Positions 27,837 through 36,869 of a stretch of DNA of 64,000 bases are shown one piece after another. Numbering within the stretch: the stretch's first letter is position 1; every line of letters begins with the position of its first letter. This DNA comes from Catellatospora methionotrophica. Lineage in GTDB: Bacteria > Actinomycetota > Actinomycetes > Mycobacteriales > Micromonosporaceae. A model generated the notes under the pieces. It was not told the DNA's origin and did no database searches. It saw only the letters and a program-made list of their open reading frames with translations. Made by a program: the position numbers and the translations under genes. Location of the stretch: assembly GCF_011297335.1 (NCBI RefSeq), contig NZ_JAAOTJ010000008.1:124001-188000 (forward strand), read 5' to 3'.

Positions 27837-28037
27837 TCAGGCCATGGCGTGCACCGCGGGACCGCGGTGCGGGGCGATGCTCGACCCGTCGGGGAGCAGT
27901 TCGCCGGTGTCCTCGAAGACGATGACGCCGTTGCAGAGCAGGCTCCAGCCCTGCTCAGGGAAGGATGCGACGACCTTGGCGGCGTCGTGGTCGATCGCGT
28001 CGGCTGAGGGGCAGACCGGTTGGTGCTGGCACAACAT
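27837..28037 (-). CDS. DUF5999 family protein
   Basis: A 66-residue soluble protein of a family widespread in actinomycetes: it opens MLCQHQPVCPSADAIDHDAA and contains EQGWSLLCNGVIVFEDTGEL and a LPDG motif. C3 and C9 near the N-terminus and C35 could bind a metal, but no function is established. It is convergent with gcvP and divergent from pabB. ATG 28037 is the family start; the longer in-frame reading is not used. Confidence 0.85.
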   Translation of the reverse strand: MLCQHQPVCPSADAIDHDAAKVVASFPEQGWSLLCNGVIVFEDTGELLPDGSSIAPHRGPAVHAMA

Positions 28038-28209
28038 CGGGGTTCTCCGCGATTCGGTTAGGGGTGGTGGCGTTGGAAGCTCGATCTGAGACCGTCCGTC
28101 GCCGGTGTGCTGTCGATCACAACAGTGACGCACGCTACCAAGCCGAACGAGCCTTTTACGAGCAGGTAACGCTGGGCCTTTCTAGATATCAACCTTTCGG
28201 ACGAGCGGA

Positions 28210-29418
28210 ATGAAGCCAGTTAGCCTAGCCCCTACCCACGGGATGGCCAGGGATATTCCTGGCATACCGGAGACATGTCGTGACCAGGCGTGGGAACGCT
28301 CCCGGCTGGAGTGGCGTGTGGGCGACCCGGGCGATCCGGCCACGCTGATCGAGAACTTCCTGGCCCGGCACGGTCTGCCGGTCGCCGACCTCTCCGGGCC
28401 GTCCCTGGCGGGGCTGGCCCACGAGGTCTGCGGGGCGGCGCTGTTCGTCTCCGCCGCGGGCGGCGCCGCCATGATCGACGGCTGCCCCGGGGCGCCCAGC
28501 CCCGCGCCGGCCGTGCCTGACGTGGTCGTCGTGGTATACGAACACACGGCAACCGTACGCCCCCAGGGGCCGTTGGGTGGCGTGCTCGCCCGAACGGCCG
28601 GCGCGTGGCGGCTCGGCCCGTGGCGGCCCTCCTGGACCCCTTCGCGCCATGCCGAGGCGGTGCAGTCGGTCCGTGAGGCCATCGCCCGCGGCGACGTTTA
28701 CCAGGTCAACATGGTCGGCCACGTCGCTGCGGCGTACCACGGCGACCCGCTGCCCGCCCTGCGCCGGGTGGCCCGGCTGCCCGGCGCCCGCTACGCCGGG
28801 ATCCTGCGCGGCGACGGCTGGGCCATCGGCTGCGCCTCCCCGGAGACCCTGCTGGAGGTGCGCGGCGGCCACGCGGCGACCCGTCCCATCAAAGGCACCG
28901 CCCCCGCCACCGCCGTGGGCCGTGAAGACCTGCTCGCCTCGCCCAAGGAGCGCGCCGAGCACATCATGATCGTCGACCTGCAGCGCAACGACCTGTCCCA
29001 CGTCGCGGTCACCGGCACGGTGCGGGTGCCCGAGCTGTTCGCCGTACGCCGCTGGGCCGACCTGTGGCAGGCCGAGTCGGAGGTGACCGCCCGCCTGCGC
29101 CCCGGCACCGGCCTGGCCGAACTGCTCCGCGCGATCTGCCCCGGCGGCTCGGTCACCGGCGCACCCAAGTACGCCGCCCTGCGCGAGATCGCCGCCCTCG
29201 AACCCGTCGGCCGCGGCGCGAGCATGGGCGCACTGGGCTGGATCGGCCCCGACGGCATCGACCTCGGCCTGACCATCCGCACCGTCGTCGCCGACGGCCA
29301 CGACGTACACGTCTGGGCGGGCGGCGGCATCACCATCGACTCCGACCCCGCTGCCGAGGTGGCCGAAGCCGCCGCCAAAGCCGCCCCCGTCCGCGCCGCC
29401 CTCCACGGCCTCATCTGA
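28210..29418 (+). CDS. pabB: Chorismate-binding enzyme, aminodeoxychorismate synthase component I (PabB-like)
   Basis: The enzyme adds ammonia to chorismate on the way to 4-aminobenzoate and folate. The 402-residue protein has the chorismate-binding domain in its C-terminal two thirds: DVYQVNMVGH, TRPIKGTAPA, IMIVDLQRNDLSHV, PGGSVTGAPK and a final VWAGGGITIDS. It is shorter than anthranilate synthase TrpE, and the RPIKGT lysine favours PabB. No glutamine amidotransferase partner is adjacent. The start could also be ATG 28243; neither has a strong ribosome site. Confidence 0.85.
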   Translation: MKPVSLAPTHGMARDIPGIPETCRDQAWERSRLEWRVGDPGDPATLIENFLARHGLPVADLSGPSLAGLAHEVCGAALFVSAAGGAAMIDGCPGAPSPAPAVPDVVVVVYEHTATVRPQGPLGGVLARTAGAWRLGPWRPSWTPSRHAEAVQSVREAIARGDVYQVNMVGHVAAAYHGDPLPALRRVARLPGARYAGILRGDGWAIGCASPETLLEVRGGHAATRPIKGTAPATAVGREDLLASPKERAEHIMIVDLQRNDLSHVAVTGTVRVPELFAVRRWADLWQAESEVTARLRPGTGLAELLRAICPGGSVTGAPKYAALREIAALEPVGRGASMGALGWIGPDGIDLGLTIRTVVADGHDVHVWAGGGITIDSDPAAEVAEAAAKAAPVRAALHGLI

Positions 29419-29448
29419 CCGCCCGCCCCGCCCGCACCACCGCTTCTC

Positions 29449-29513
29449 ATAGACGCTGGCCTATTACATCGACTCAGGCGAGATCAAACTCGATGTAATA
29501 GGCCAGCGTCTAT
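29449..29513. repeat. AT-rich inverted repeat with perfect 24-base arms
   Basis: Arms 29449-29472 and 29490-29513 are perfectly complementary around a 17-base loop. They begin ATAGACGCTGGCC and contain TATTACATCGA, much more AT-rich than neighbouring DNA. The element lies between convergent pabB and the VWA protein gene, so it can serve as a bidirectional terminator; the composition also suits a small mobile palindrome. Confidence 0.8.
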
Positions 29514-29542
29514 TCAAAAAAGGGGCCGGGACGGCCACCGGC

Positions 29543-31282
29543 TCACTGGAAGTCGAAGATGGCAGCCCGCAGAACGTTGCCGATGTCGTACGACCGCTCG
29601 GAGCTGTACGTGCTCACACCCGTAGCCGCCGAGATCTTGGCCAGGGCGCCGCTGTTGGACGGCTTGCCCAGCGCGATCGTGACGACCTTGACCGGCCGCT
29701 GGCTGTCCGCACCCTTGATCTTCTCGACGAGCTGGTCGAGCTTGAGGCCCTGCAGCTGGTCGTCGTCGGCGCCGTCGGACAGCAGCACGATCATGTTCGT
29801 CGCACCGGCCACGTAGTTCTTCTGCATGGTCTGGTACGCCGCCCACACCGTGTCGTACATACCGGTGTTGCCGCCCGGCTCCAGGCCCTTGAGCTTGGAC
29901 GTGAGCTGGTCACGCCGCGGCTTGCCGGAGACCTCGTCGGTGAGCTTGCCCAGCGGGACGACCTCGCGGTACGCCTTGTTGCCGGACTGCTTGGAGGAGA
30001 AGCTCCACAGGCCGACCTGCGCGTCGTCGCCGAACATGTTGATGGCTTCCTGCGCGCCCGCCTTGGTGAGGTCGAGCTTGGTCTGGCCGCCGGTGCCCCG
30101 CACCACGCCGCCCATGGAGCCCGACACGTCGAGCACCAGCAGCATGTTGGTGGGGCGGGCCAGGGCCGTCCACGTCTCCGTCGTCTTCGTGATCGACTCG
30201 GTGAGCAGCACCCCGCCGGGCAGCGCGGTGAGCTTGCTGACCACGCCGTTGGCGGGGGACAGCTGCGGGCCGGGCTGGCGGTTGGAGTCGCGGTAGCCCA
30301 GCTTCTGCACCTCGCTGCGGGCGGCGTCGCCGCGCAGGTAGCCCAGGAACGCCTCGGCCGCGGCGGTGCGCTGCGGGTTGGTCCAGCCGGCGTTCTTGAG
30401 CACCAGGTACGGGTTGTCGGCCTCGGTGGTGGCGTTCTGCGGGTAGACGGCGACCAGGGGCAGCTCGGGGTGGTCGGCGTTGTGCTTGACCACGTCCTGC
30501 TCCAGCGCCGGGAAGGCGTTGACCGTCTTGCCGCCGCCGCTGACGAAGTCGGCGAACAGCTCCTCGGTGGTGTTGCGGTACAGCGCCATGCGCTGTTCGA
30601 GGGCGAAGACGCGGCCGAGTTCGGTCGCGTCGACCTCGGTGTTGTCGTCGGCGTCGATGATCGCCGACAGGGACAGCAGACCGGCGGTGGAGGTCTCCGG
30701 GTTGCTCATGCCGACCTTGACCGTGGGGTCCTGGGCCAGCTTGTCGAGCAGGTCCTTCCAGTCCAGCTTCGCGTCGGGCCAGCCGAGCTTCTCGGCGGCG
30801 GCCTTCGGCATGGCGATGACGACGGGCGTACGCGCCACGCTGGGCAGCAGGTCGGGCAGGATCCGGTCGGCGGTCTCGCTGGTGGCGGCGGCGGCCTTGA
30901 CCCAGGCGCTGGACGGCGGGACCCACACGTCGGGGGCGGGGCCGGAGACGGCCGTGTCCCACTCGTGGGCCAGCGCGCGTACGGTCGCCGCGGTGTCCTG
31001 CTCGCCGATCAGCACCGAGGCGCAGACGCCGTCGACGGACGGGTTGGTCTCGGCCCACTTGCCGGCCAGCGAGCGCAGCAGGCTCGCGGTGCCCGGCGCG
31101 GCCACCACGGTGGCCTGGGTGGTGCCGCTGCACGCGTCCTTGATGACGTACACGTAGCCGATGGTCGCGCCGGAGCCGATCAGCACCAGCGCCGTCGGGA
31201 TGACGATCCACGGTGCGATGCTGCGGCGACGGCCACCACCGCGCCGGTGCGATCGGACCGTGGAGTTACGGCCGTTCGGCAT
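29543..31282 (-). CDS. Membrane-anchored substrate-binding protein fused to a VWA domain
   Basis: The 579-residue protein has an arginine-rich N-terminus, a transmembrane anchor (about residues 25-47, PWIVIPTALVLIGSGATIGY), a periplasmic-binding-like domain (about 60-340), and a C-terminal von Willebrand A domain. The VWA MIDAS motif D385-x-S387-x-S389 is intact in LVLDVSGSMGG. This SBP-VWA arrangement is common in actinobacteria, but the ligand and role are unknown. I chose ATG 31282 (MPNGRNSTVRSHRRG). The preceding in-frame residues look like leader. Confidence 0.85.
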   Translation of the reverse strand: MPNGRNSTVRSHRRGGGRRRSIAPWIVIPTALVLIGSGATIGYVYVIKDACSGTTQATVVAAPGTASLLRSLAGKWAETNPSVDGVCASVLIGEQDTAATVRALAHEWDTAVSGPAPDVWVPPSSAWVKAAAATSETADRILPDLLPSVARTPVVIAMPKAAAEKLGWPDAKLDWKDLLDKLAQDPTVKVGMSNPETSTAGLLSLSAIIDADDNTEVDATELGRVFALEQRMALYRNTTEELFADFVSGGGKTVNAFPALEQDVVKHNADHPELPLVAVYPQNATTEADNPYLVLKNAGWTNPQRTAAAEAFLGYLRGDAARSEVQKLGYRDSNRQPGPQLSPANGVVSKLTALPGGVLLTESITKTTETWTALARPTNMLLVLDVSGSMGGVVRGTGGQTKLDLTKAGAQEAINMFGDDAQVGLWSFSSKQSGNKAYREVVPLGKLTDEVSGKPRRDQLTSKLKGLEPGGNTGMYDTVWAAYQTMQKNYVAGATNMIVLLSDGADDDQLQGLKLDQLVEKIKGADSQRPVKVVTIALGKPSNSGALAKISAATGVSTYSSERSYDIGNVLRAAIFDFQ

Positions 31283-31451
31283 CGGGGCCTCCGCTTTCGA
31301 GGGGTGTCGAGGGGGTGAAAGGGGGGTGTTACGCACCACATCTCGTGGTGGGACCGGCACAGTCTAGGACGTTGTCAAGCCAGGTCGAACAGGGCGGACC
31401 ATCTCGTGATCATCCGATTCGCTGGGTAGAGCAGGAGATCACGCTGCGCGT

Positions 31452-32609
31452 TCAGAGCACGAGGAAGTCCGGTTCCGGGTGGCGCAGGAAGGTGTGGTGG
31501 GAGATGTCCCAGCCGTACGCCCCCGTACGCCCGAACACCAGCACGTCGCCGACCCGCAGCCGGTCCACGCGCTGCCCCCGGCAGAGCACGTCGCGCGGCG
31601 TGCACAGCTCGCCGACCGCGTCCACGGCCACCCCGGCGACCTCGGGCCGGGGCCACGGGTGATCCCACCGGTCCACCGGCAGCACCGTGAACGGGTGGTC
31701 GTATCCCCACGCCGCGGGCAGCCGGAAGTGGTGCGTGCCGCCGCGCAGCACCGCGAACCAGCGCCCGTGCGTGCGCTTGAGGTCCAGCACCTCGGCGGCG
31801 TACCAGCCCGTGTCGGCGGCCAGCCACCGGCCGGGCTCGACGACCAGCTCGACCCCGTCCGGCACGCGCGCCCGCAGCTCGTCCAGCGCGAACACCGCGT
31901 CCCCGGCGTAGTCCACGCCGAACCCGCCGCCCGCGTTGACGGTGCGCAGCGGCACGCCGAGCCGCCGCGACGTGTCCGCCGACCAGCGCAGGGCCTCGGC
32001 GAGGAAGGCCGAGTGCGCGGCCGCGTCCAGGTTGTTGGAGACCGCGTGCAGGTGCCACCCGGCCAGGTCCAGCCCCGGCAGCGACCGGGCCAGCGCCACC
32101 GCCTCGGGCAGCTGCGCCTCGTCGACGCCGAACGGGGTGGCGGTGCCGGTCATCGCATGGGTGCCGGGCAGCCCGGCGTCGGCCCGGTTGACCCGCAGCG
32201 TGATCGTCACGGTCGCGCCCGCGCGCTCGGCGGCCAGGCTGAGCCGCCGCAGTTCGAGGGTGCTCTCCACGTTGACGGTCGCACCCAGCCGCACCGCGTA
32301 CGCCAGCTCCGCCTCGGTCTTGGCCGGGCCGCCGAACACGATCCGCCGCGCCCCGGCGGCCTCGGCCAGGGCCAGCTCACCGCCCGAGGCGACCTCCAGG
32401 CCGTCGCATGCCTGCGCCGCCGCGCCGACGATCGCCGGATGCCCGTTGGCCTTCACCGCGTAGCAGATCGCCGCCCCCGGCAGCGCCCGCCGCAGCTCGG
32501 CGACCCGCGCGGCCAGCACGCCAGGGTCGTACACGTAGGCGCACACCGGCCCGTCGAGTCCCCGCAGGGCCGTCGCGACCCGATCAGGGATGTGCTGCTC
32601 AGAGGCCAT
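31452..32609 (-). CDS. PLP fold-III decarboxylase of siderophore biosynthesis (SbnH-like)
   Basis: A 385-residue member of the ornithine/diaminopimelate/arginine decarboxylase group-IV family. The PLP lysine is K53 in CYAVKANGHP. HLHAVSNNLDAAAH, NAGGGFGVDY, the EPGRWL motif and GELCTPRDVLC are the pattern of decarboxylases found in NRPS-independent siderophore clusters such as SbnH. It probably removes a carboxyl group from an amino-acid building block or citryl intermediate. The start overlaps the synthetase gene upstream by 11 bases, so the two are translationally linked. Confidence 0.85.
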   Translation of the reverse strand: MASEQHIPDRVATALRGLDGPVCAYVYDPGVLAARVAELRRALPGAAICYAVKANGHPAIVGAAAQACDGLEVASGGELALAEAAGARRIVFGGPAKTEAELAYAVRLGATVNVESTLELRRLSLAAERAGATVTITLRVNRADAGLPGTHAMTGTATPFGVDEAQLPEAVALARSLPGLDLAGWHLHAVSNNLDAAAHSAFLAEALRWSADTSRRLGVPLRTVNAGGGFGVDYAGDAVFALDELRARVPDGVELVVEPGRWLAADTGWYAAEVLDLKRTHGRWFAVLRGGTHHFRLPAAWGYDHPFTVLPVDRWDHPWPRPEVAGVAVDAVGELCTPRDVLCRGQRVDRLRVGDVLVFGRTGAYGWDISHHTFLRHPEPDFLVL

Positions 32610-34209
32610 AAAGCGGATTCTGCACCGGGACGTAGAGGTCGCCCGCACCGGCCAGGCGCATCCGGGTCAGCGCCTTGTGGGGCACCGTCGCGGCCGTATA
32701 GAAGGCGTGGTCGGGGTGGCCGCGCAGGCTCCCGTCGACGAACTCCCGCACGATCCGCCACGCGGCGTCGGCGGGCAGGCTGTGCGAGTGGCCCAGCCGC
32801 AGCACCAGCTCGCCCAGGTGCGCCTGGAACGCGGTGTACGCCACCTTCGACAGCAGCACCGCCTCGTCCTCGGTGCCGATCACCGAACCGGGCCACAGCT
32901 GCAGCCTCGCGCCGGACGCCGCCAGGCGGGGATGGTGTACGCGCAGGCCCGCCAGGTCCCGCAGGGCCAGCCGGTGCGGCACCCCGTCGACGAAGGTCGG
33001 CACGCAGTTCTGCAGGTGCGCCTCCAGCCCGATGCCGTGCCGGGCGGCCAGCGCCAGCACCGGCGGGAGCAGCAGCGCGGCGTACTCCCGCAGGAAACCC
33101 GCCGCCGCCGTGCGCGGCACGGTCAGGGCGCGGGCCGACGCGTAGCGGTCCACCAGCCCGGCCAGCAGCGTACGGCCGCTGACCGGGTCGGTCGCGGCCA
33201 GCGAGCTCGCCGGGACCGGGTGCTCGCCGGGGGCCAGCCGCCCGCCGAGCCCGTCGCGCACGATGGTGCTGAGCTGGCGGCCGTCCTCCAGCAGCCCGGC
33301 GACGCCCGCCGGTTCGGCCATCAGCAGCACCCGGTCACCGCCCGGCACCAGCTCCAGCAGCGACGACAGCACCTCGCTGAGCGCCGGCCCGTTGCGGGTC
33401 GACGCGATGGAGATGCTGCGCCGCGTCGAGGTGACCTGGATGTCCAGCGACAGCTTCAGGTACGTCGAGCCCTGCGGCAGCACGGTCCGCAGCGCGGCGG
33501 TCGGCCGGGCCGGGAGCACGTCGTCGAGGACGCGCAGCGTGCCGTCGGCGAACAGCTCCGGGTGCCGCCGGGTCAGGTGCCGCAGCTGCCAGATGTGCAC
33601 CGGCAGCAGCCGCCGCCCGCCGGGGGCCGTGACACCCAGCCGCTGCGACAGGTCGTCGCCCAGCGCCAGCTCCGGCAGCACGGACACGAAGCCGATCGCG
33701 GTCGACTCGCTCTCCAGGTCGTGCGCGATCAGGTCGCCGGTGTGCCAGCCGAGCCGCGTACGCCCGCAGGGGTGCAGGTTGTGCCCCTCGACCGCGAGCT
33801 GCTCCAGCCGCGCGGTGCGCTCGTCGGGGGCGGTGCGGTCGAGCAGCGCGAGCAGGTCGGGTGCTGCGGCGACCGCGGCGGCGGCACGGTGCCCGGGATC
33901 GATGACGGCCCGCCGGGCGTACGCCAGAGCCAGGCCGTTGACCGCGCTGTCCAGCTCGGCCCGCAGCCCCTCGTGCGTCACCAGGCTGGTCGGGTCCACG
34001 TCGACCGGCGGCAGCAGCACCCGGTCGAAGCCGTGTAGCTCGCCCCGGAAGCGGGTCCGGGCGTCGTCGATGTCCTCGCGCCACAGCGCCTCGGCCAGCC
34101 GGGTCGCGACGGTGACCCGGGCCCGTGGCAGCGCGTCGAAGTAGCCGTCGAGCAGCTGCGGGGCCAGGTCCGCCAGCTCGGCGGCGATCGGGTCGGTGAG
34201 CGGGCGCAT
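32599..34209 (-). CDS. IucA/IucC family NIS siderophore synthetase (second in operon)
   Basis: ATP-dependent enzyme expected to join citrate or a related carboxylate to an amine. The 536-residue protein has the nucleotide motif EGHNLHPCGRTRLG (about residues 141-154), PVHIWQLRHL, the triad region LDIQVTSTRRSISIAS and RNGPALSEVL, and the C-terminal EAHLQN and LRDLAGL. HIWQ replaces the usual HPWQ and HNLHP replaces HPxHP, so substrate choice may differ from its neighbour. ATG 34209 overlaps the upstream stop by one base (TGATG). Confidence 0.87.
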   Translation of the reverse strand: MRPLTDPIAAELADLAPQLLDGYFDALPRARVTVATRLAEALWREDIDDARTRFRGELHGFDRVLLPPVDVDPTSLVTHEGLRAELDSAVNGLALAYARRAVIDPGHRAAAAVAAAPDLLALLDRTAPDERTARLEQLAVEGHNLHPCGRTRLGWHTGDLIAHDLESESTAIGFVSVLPELALGDDLSQRLGVTAPGGRRLLPVHIWQLRHLTRRHPELFADGTLRVLDDVLPARPTAALRTVLPQGSTYLKLSLDIQVTSTRRSISIASTRNGPALSEVLSSLLELVPGGDRVLLMAEPAGVAGLLEDGRQLSTIVRDGLGGRLAPGEHPVPASSLAATDPVSGRTLLAGLVDRYASARALTVPRTAAAGFLREYAALLLPPVLALAARHGIGLEAHLQNCVPTFVDGVPHRLALRDLAGLRVHHPRLAASGARLQLWPGSVIGTEDEAVLLSKVAYTAFQAHLGELVLRLGHSHSLPADAAWRIVREFVDGSLRGHPDHAFYTAATVPHKALTRMRLAGAGDLYVPVQNPLYGL

Positions 34210-35783
34210 CACGCGGCCAGCGGGTTGGGCAGCTGCGCCCAGACGTCGTCGAGCGGGTCGTCGGCCAGCCGCATCGCGGTCGTCGCCTTCAGCGGCAGCG
34301 GATCGCCGAGCACCGACCGCGCATCGGCGGCGGCCGACGGCGGCAGACCGTCGTACGCCTGCTCGACCCGGTCCCGGACCAGCCGCCACAGCTGCTGCGG
34401 CTCGATGCCGTACTCGCGCGACAGCACCGCGATCGGCTCGCCGAGCGCCACGGCCAGGCCCGAGCCCAGCGCCTTCGCACGCAACTGTGCCGGGTCGTCG
34501 CTGGCCAGGTCACCGTGCAGGGCCGGGGCGTCGACGCCGTGGCGGCGCAGCCGCTCCGGGCTGAGCCGCACCCCGCCGACATCGCGGTAGTGCAACCCGG
34601 TCGGCCGCCCGTGGGTGAGCGTGACCAGCAGGTTCTGCCCGTGCGCCTCCAGCGCCACGCCCCGGTGCAGCAGCGTCAGCAGCACCGGCACGATCAGCGC
34701 GGCGAGGTCGGCCAGGAACCCGGCGGGGTGGCCGCCGTAGCCGAGCAGCACCGCCTCGCGGATCAGCGGCCTGCCGTCCGCCGGGGACGGCGCGGCCAGC
34801 GCCGCGACCGGCACGATCACCTCGTTCGGGCCGGGTTTGGGAGACCGCCGGACGACCACGGCCAGGCTGCGCAGCGGCGTCCCGTCGGTGTCCAGCACCG
34901 CACCGGCGGCCAGTTCCGGCCACACCCGCAGGCCCAGGTCGGCGGCGACGACGGCCAGCAGCTTCGACACGACCGGCCCGTTGCGCACCGCGGCAGGGGA
35001 CACGATGCGCACCGCGCTGGTCATCTGCACGCCGACCGCGGTCTTGTAGTGCCGCGTCGGGTCGGCGACCGCGGCCAGGGTGCGCAGCGACATCAGCGGC
35101 ATGGTCGCGATCCGTGCGCCGTCGGGCTTGAGGAAGGGGTACGCCGAGAGCACGTGCTCGCGCTGCCACGGGTGTACGGGCAGCCGCGGCGCGAGCCCCG
35201 CGCCGGTGGTCAGCCAGCGCTTGGCCGGAACGGTGAACACCTCCAGCTCCACCGTGGGCCGGTGCTCGGGCGCGAACCGCAGCACCTCGGCCTGCGACAT
35301 GCCGATCCTGGTACGGCAGCACGGGTGCAGCGGGTGGCCGTCCACCACGGACTGCTCCAGCCGCGCCAGCCCGTCGGCGCGCCCGGCCAGCACGGTCAGC
35401 GTCGGCTCGCCGCCGGGCCGGTACGGCTGGTTGGCCCGCGCCAGGGCCAGCCCCGCGACACTGTCGGCGACCTCGGCGGTCAGCCGCGCGGAGTCGCCGG
35501 GCAGGTCCAGCGCGCGCAGCAGCTCCACCGGGTCGTCGAACGCGCCCACGTCGGTGACGATGCGCAGGCCCTCGGGCGGCACGGCGAACAGCTCCGCCAG
35601 CGCGGCCGAACCGATCACGCGGCGGCCACCGGCCAGGGTGACCCGGACGTCACCGCCGTACACCTGCCGGTCGACGACACCCGGCAGCGGCTCGCGGACC
35701 AGCGCGCCCCACAGCCGGGCGAGGATCGCGGCGCGGGCCCCGGGCAGTGTCCCGCTCACGCTCGGCACGCTGTTGATGGTCAC
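34209..35783 (-). CDS. IucA/IucC family NIS siderophore synthetase (first in operon)
   Basis: The second synthetase of the locus, 524 residues from GTG 35783. Motifs are DGHPLHPCCRTRIG (about residues 148-161), RLPVHPWQREHVLS, VQMTSAVRIVSP with VRNGPVVSKLL, and EAHGQNLLVTL with YRDVGGVRLS. The HPWQ and HPLHP forms are canonical. The start is uncertain: GTG 35855 is in frame, and the GAGGGA before 35783 is too close for an ideal ribosome site. Two different synthetases plus a decarboxylase imply at least two condensations, as in staphyloferrin-type products. Confidence 0.86.
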   Translation of the reverse strand: MTINSVPSVSGTLPGARAAILARLWGALVREPLPGVVDRQVYGGDVRVTLAGGRRVIGSAALAELFAVPPEGLRIVTDVGAFDDPVELLRALDLPGDSARLTAEVADSVAGLALARANQPYRPGGEPTLTVLAGRADGLARLEQSVVDGHPLHPCCRTRIGMSQAEVLRFAPEHRPTVELEVFTVPAKRWLTTGAGLAPRLPVHPWQREHVLSAYPFLKPDGARIATMPLMSLRTLAAVADPTRHYKTAVGVQMTSAVRIVSPAAVRNGPVVSKLLAVVAADLGLRVWPELAAGAVLDTDGTPLRSLAVVVRRSPKPGPNEVIVPVAALAAPSPADGRPLIREAVLLGYGGHPAGFLADLAALIVPVLLTLLHRGVALEAHGQNLLVTLTHGRPTGLHYRDVGGVRLSPERLRRHGVDAPALHGDLASDDPAQLRAKALGSGLAVALGEPIAVLSREYGIEPQQLWRLVRDRVEQAYDGLPPSAAADARSVLGDPLPLKATTAMRLADDPLDDVWAQLPNPLAA

Positions 35784-35919
35784 TCCCTCGTCCGACGGCT
35801 CGGCAGAGATCCAGTGTGGACCACCCCACCCACCGCCTGCCACTGCCCATCTCACCCTAGCGTCCTAGGACTCGCCAGCGACGGTGGCACCCGCCACCCT
35901 TGCCGACAGGGGTGAACCC

Positions 35920-36801
35920 TCAGCGTCGGCCGGAGCGCTGGGCGCCGAGGCCGGCGGCTATGACGAAGGCGACTCCGGCGACCTGGAGCGGGTGCGGGGT
36001 CTGGTGGAGGACGGTCGCGCCGACGGCCAGGGCGAAAGCGGGTTCGAGGCACATCAGGGTGCCGAAGGCGGCGACGGTGAGGCGGCGCAGCGCCAGCAGT
36101 TCCAGGGCGAACGGGAGTACCGGGAGCAGCATCGCCAGCCAGGCGGCCTGGGCGACGATGCCCCAGGTCAGGTTCGGCACGGCCTGGGGTGCGCCGATCA
36201 GGGCGGCGGCGACGGCGGAGACGGGCATCGCGATGGCCAGCCCTTTGACGCCGCTGAAGCTGTCGCCGACCCGCTGGGTGAGCAGGATGTACCCGGCCCA
36301 GCCCGCGGCGGCGACCAGCGCCAGCACGACACCGGTGAGGTCGATGTCACCGCGCCACGGCCGGGTCAGCGCGAGCACCCCGGCCAGGGCGAGGGCGGGC
36401 CAGAGCAGGCCCCAGCGGCCGGTACGGCGCAGCACGGCCAGCGACAGCGGGCCCAGGAACTCCAGGGCGACGGCGGTGGCCAGCGGGATACGGGCGATGG
36501 ACTCGAAGAAGGCGATGCTCATCGCGGCGCTGACGACGCCGAGCCCGACCGCGCCGAGCAGGTCGTGCCGGGACTGGGCGCGCAGCCAGCGCGGTGACGG
36601 TCGGGCGATGAGCACGAAGGCCAGCGCCGCCCAGCAGCCGCGCAGCCACGCGGTGCCCGCCGGGCCGATGTCGTCGAACAGCCGGGTGGAGGCGGCTGCG
36701 CCGACCTGCACGGAGAGCATCGAGCCCATGATCAGCCCGATCGCGGGTGCGGTGCTCTGGCGGCGGGAGGTGCTGGTGGCGATGTCGACTGCGGTCACCA
36801 C
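35920..36801 (-). CDS. EamA family transporter (RhtA-like)
   Basis: Ten-helix drug/metabolite transporter of 293 residues with two EamA repeats (about residues 15-140 and 150-285). FLGPLSLAVL and LPFALELLALRRL match the RhtA threonine/homoserine exporter branch. It is divergent from the LysR gene with 68 bases between start codons, the usual EamA-LysR pairing. It ends 136 bases before the siderophore synthetase gene on the same strand, so it may read into that operon and could export its product, but this is inference. Confidence 0.87.
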   Translation of the reverse strand: MVTAVDIATSTSRRQSTAPAIGLIMGSMLSVQVGAAASTRLFDDIGPAGTAWLRGCWAALAFVLIARPSPRWLRAQSRHDLLGAVGLGVVSAAMSIAFFESIARIPLATAVALEFLGPLSLAVLRRTGRWGLLWPALALAGVLALTRPWRGDIDLTGVVLALVAAAGWAGYILLTQRVGDSFSGVKGLAIAMPVSAVAAALIGAPQAVPNLTWGIVAQAAWLAMLLPVLPFALELLALRRLTVAAFGTLMCLEPAFALAVGATVLHQTPHPLQVAGVAFVIAAGLGAQRSGRR

Positions 36802-36869
36802 TCCATGTCACCGGATGAAGATCACCCCGTCCACCACGGGTCTGCGGACTGACCGTCCGCGGATCGCGG

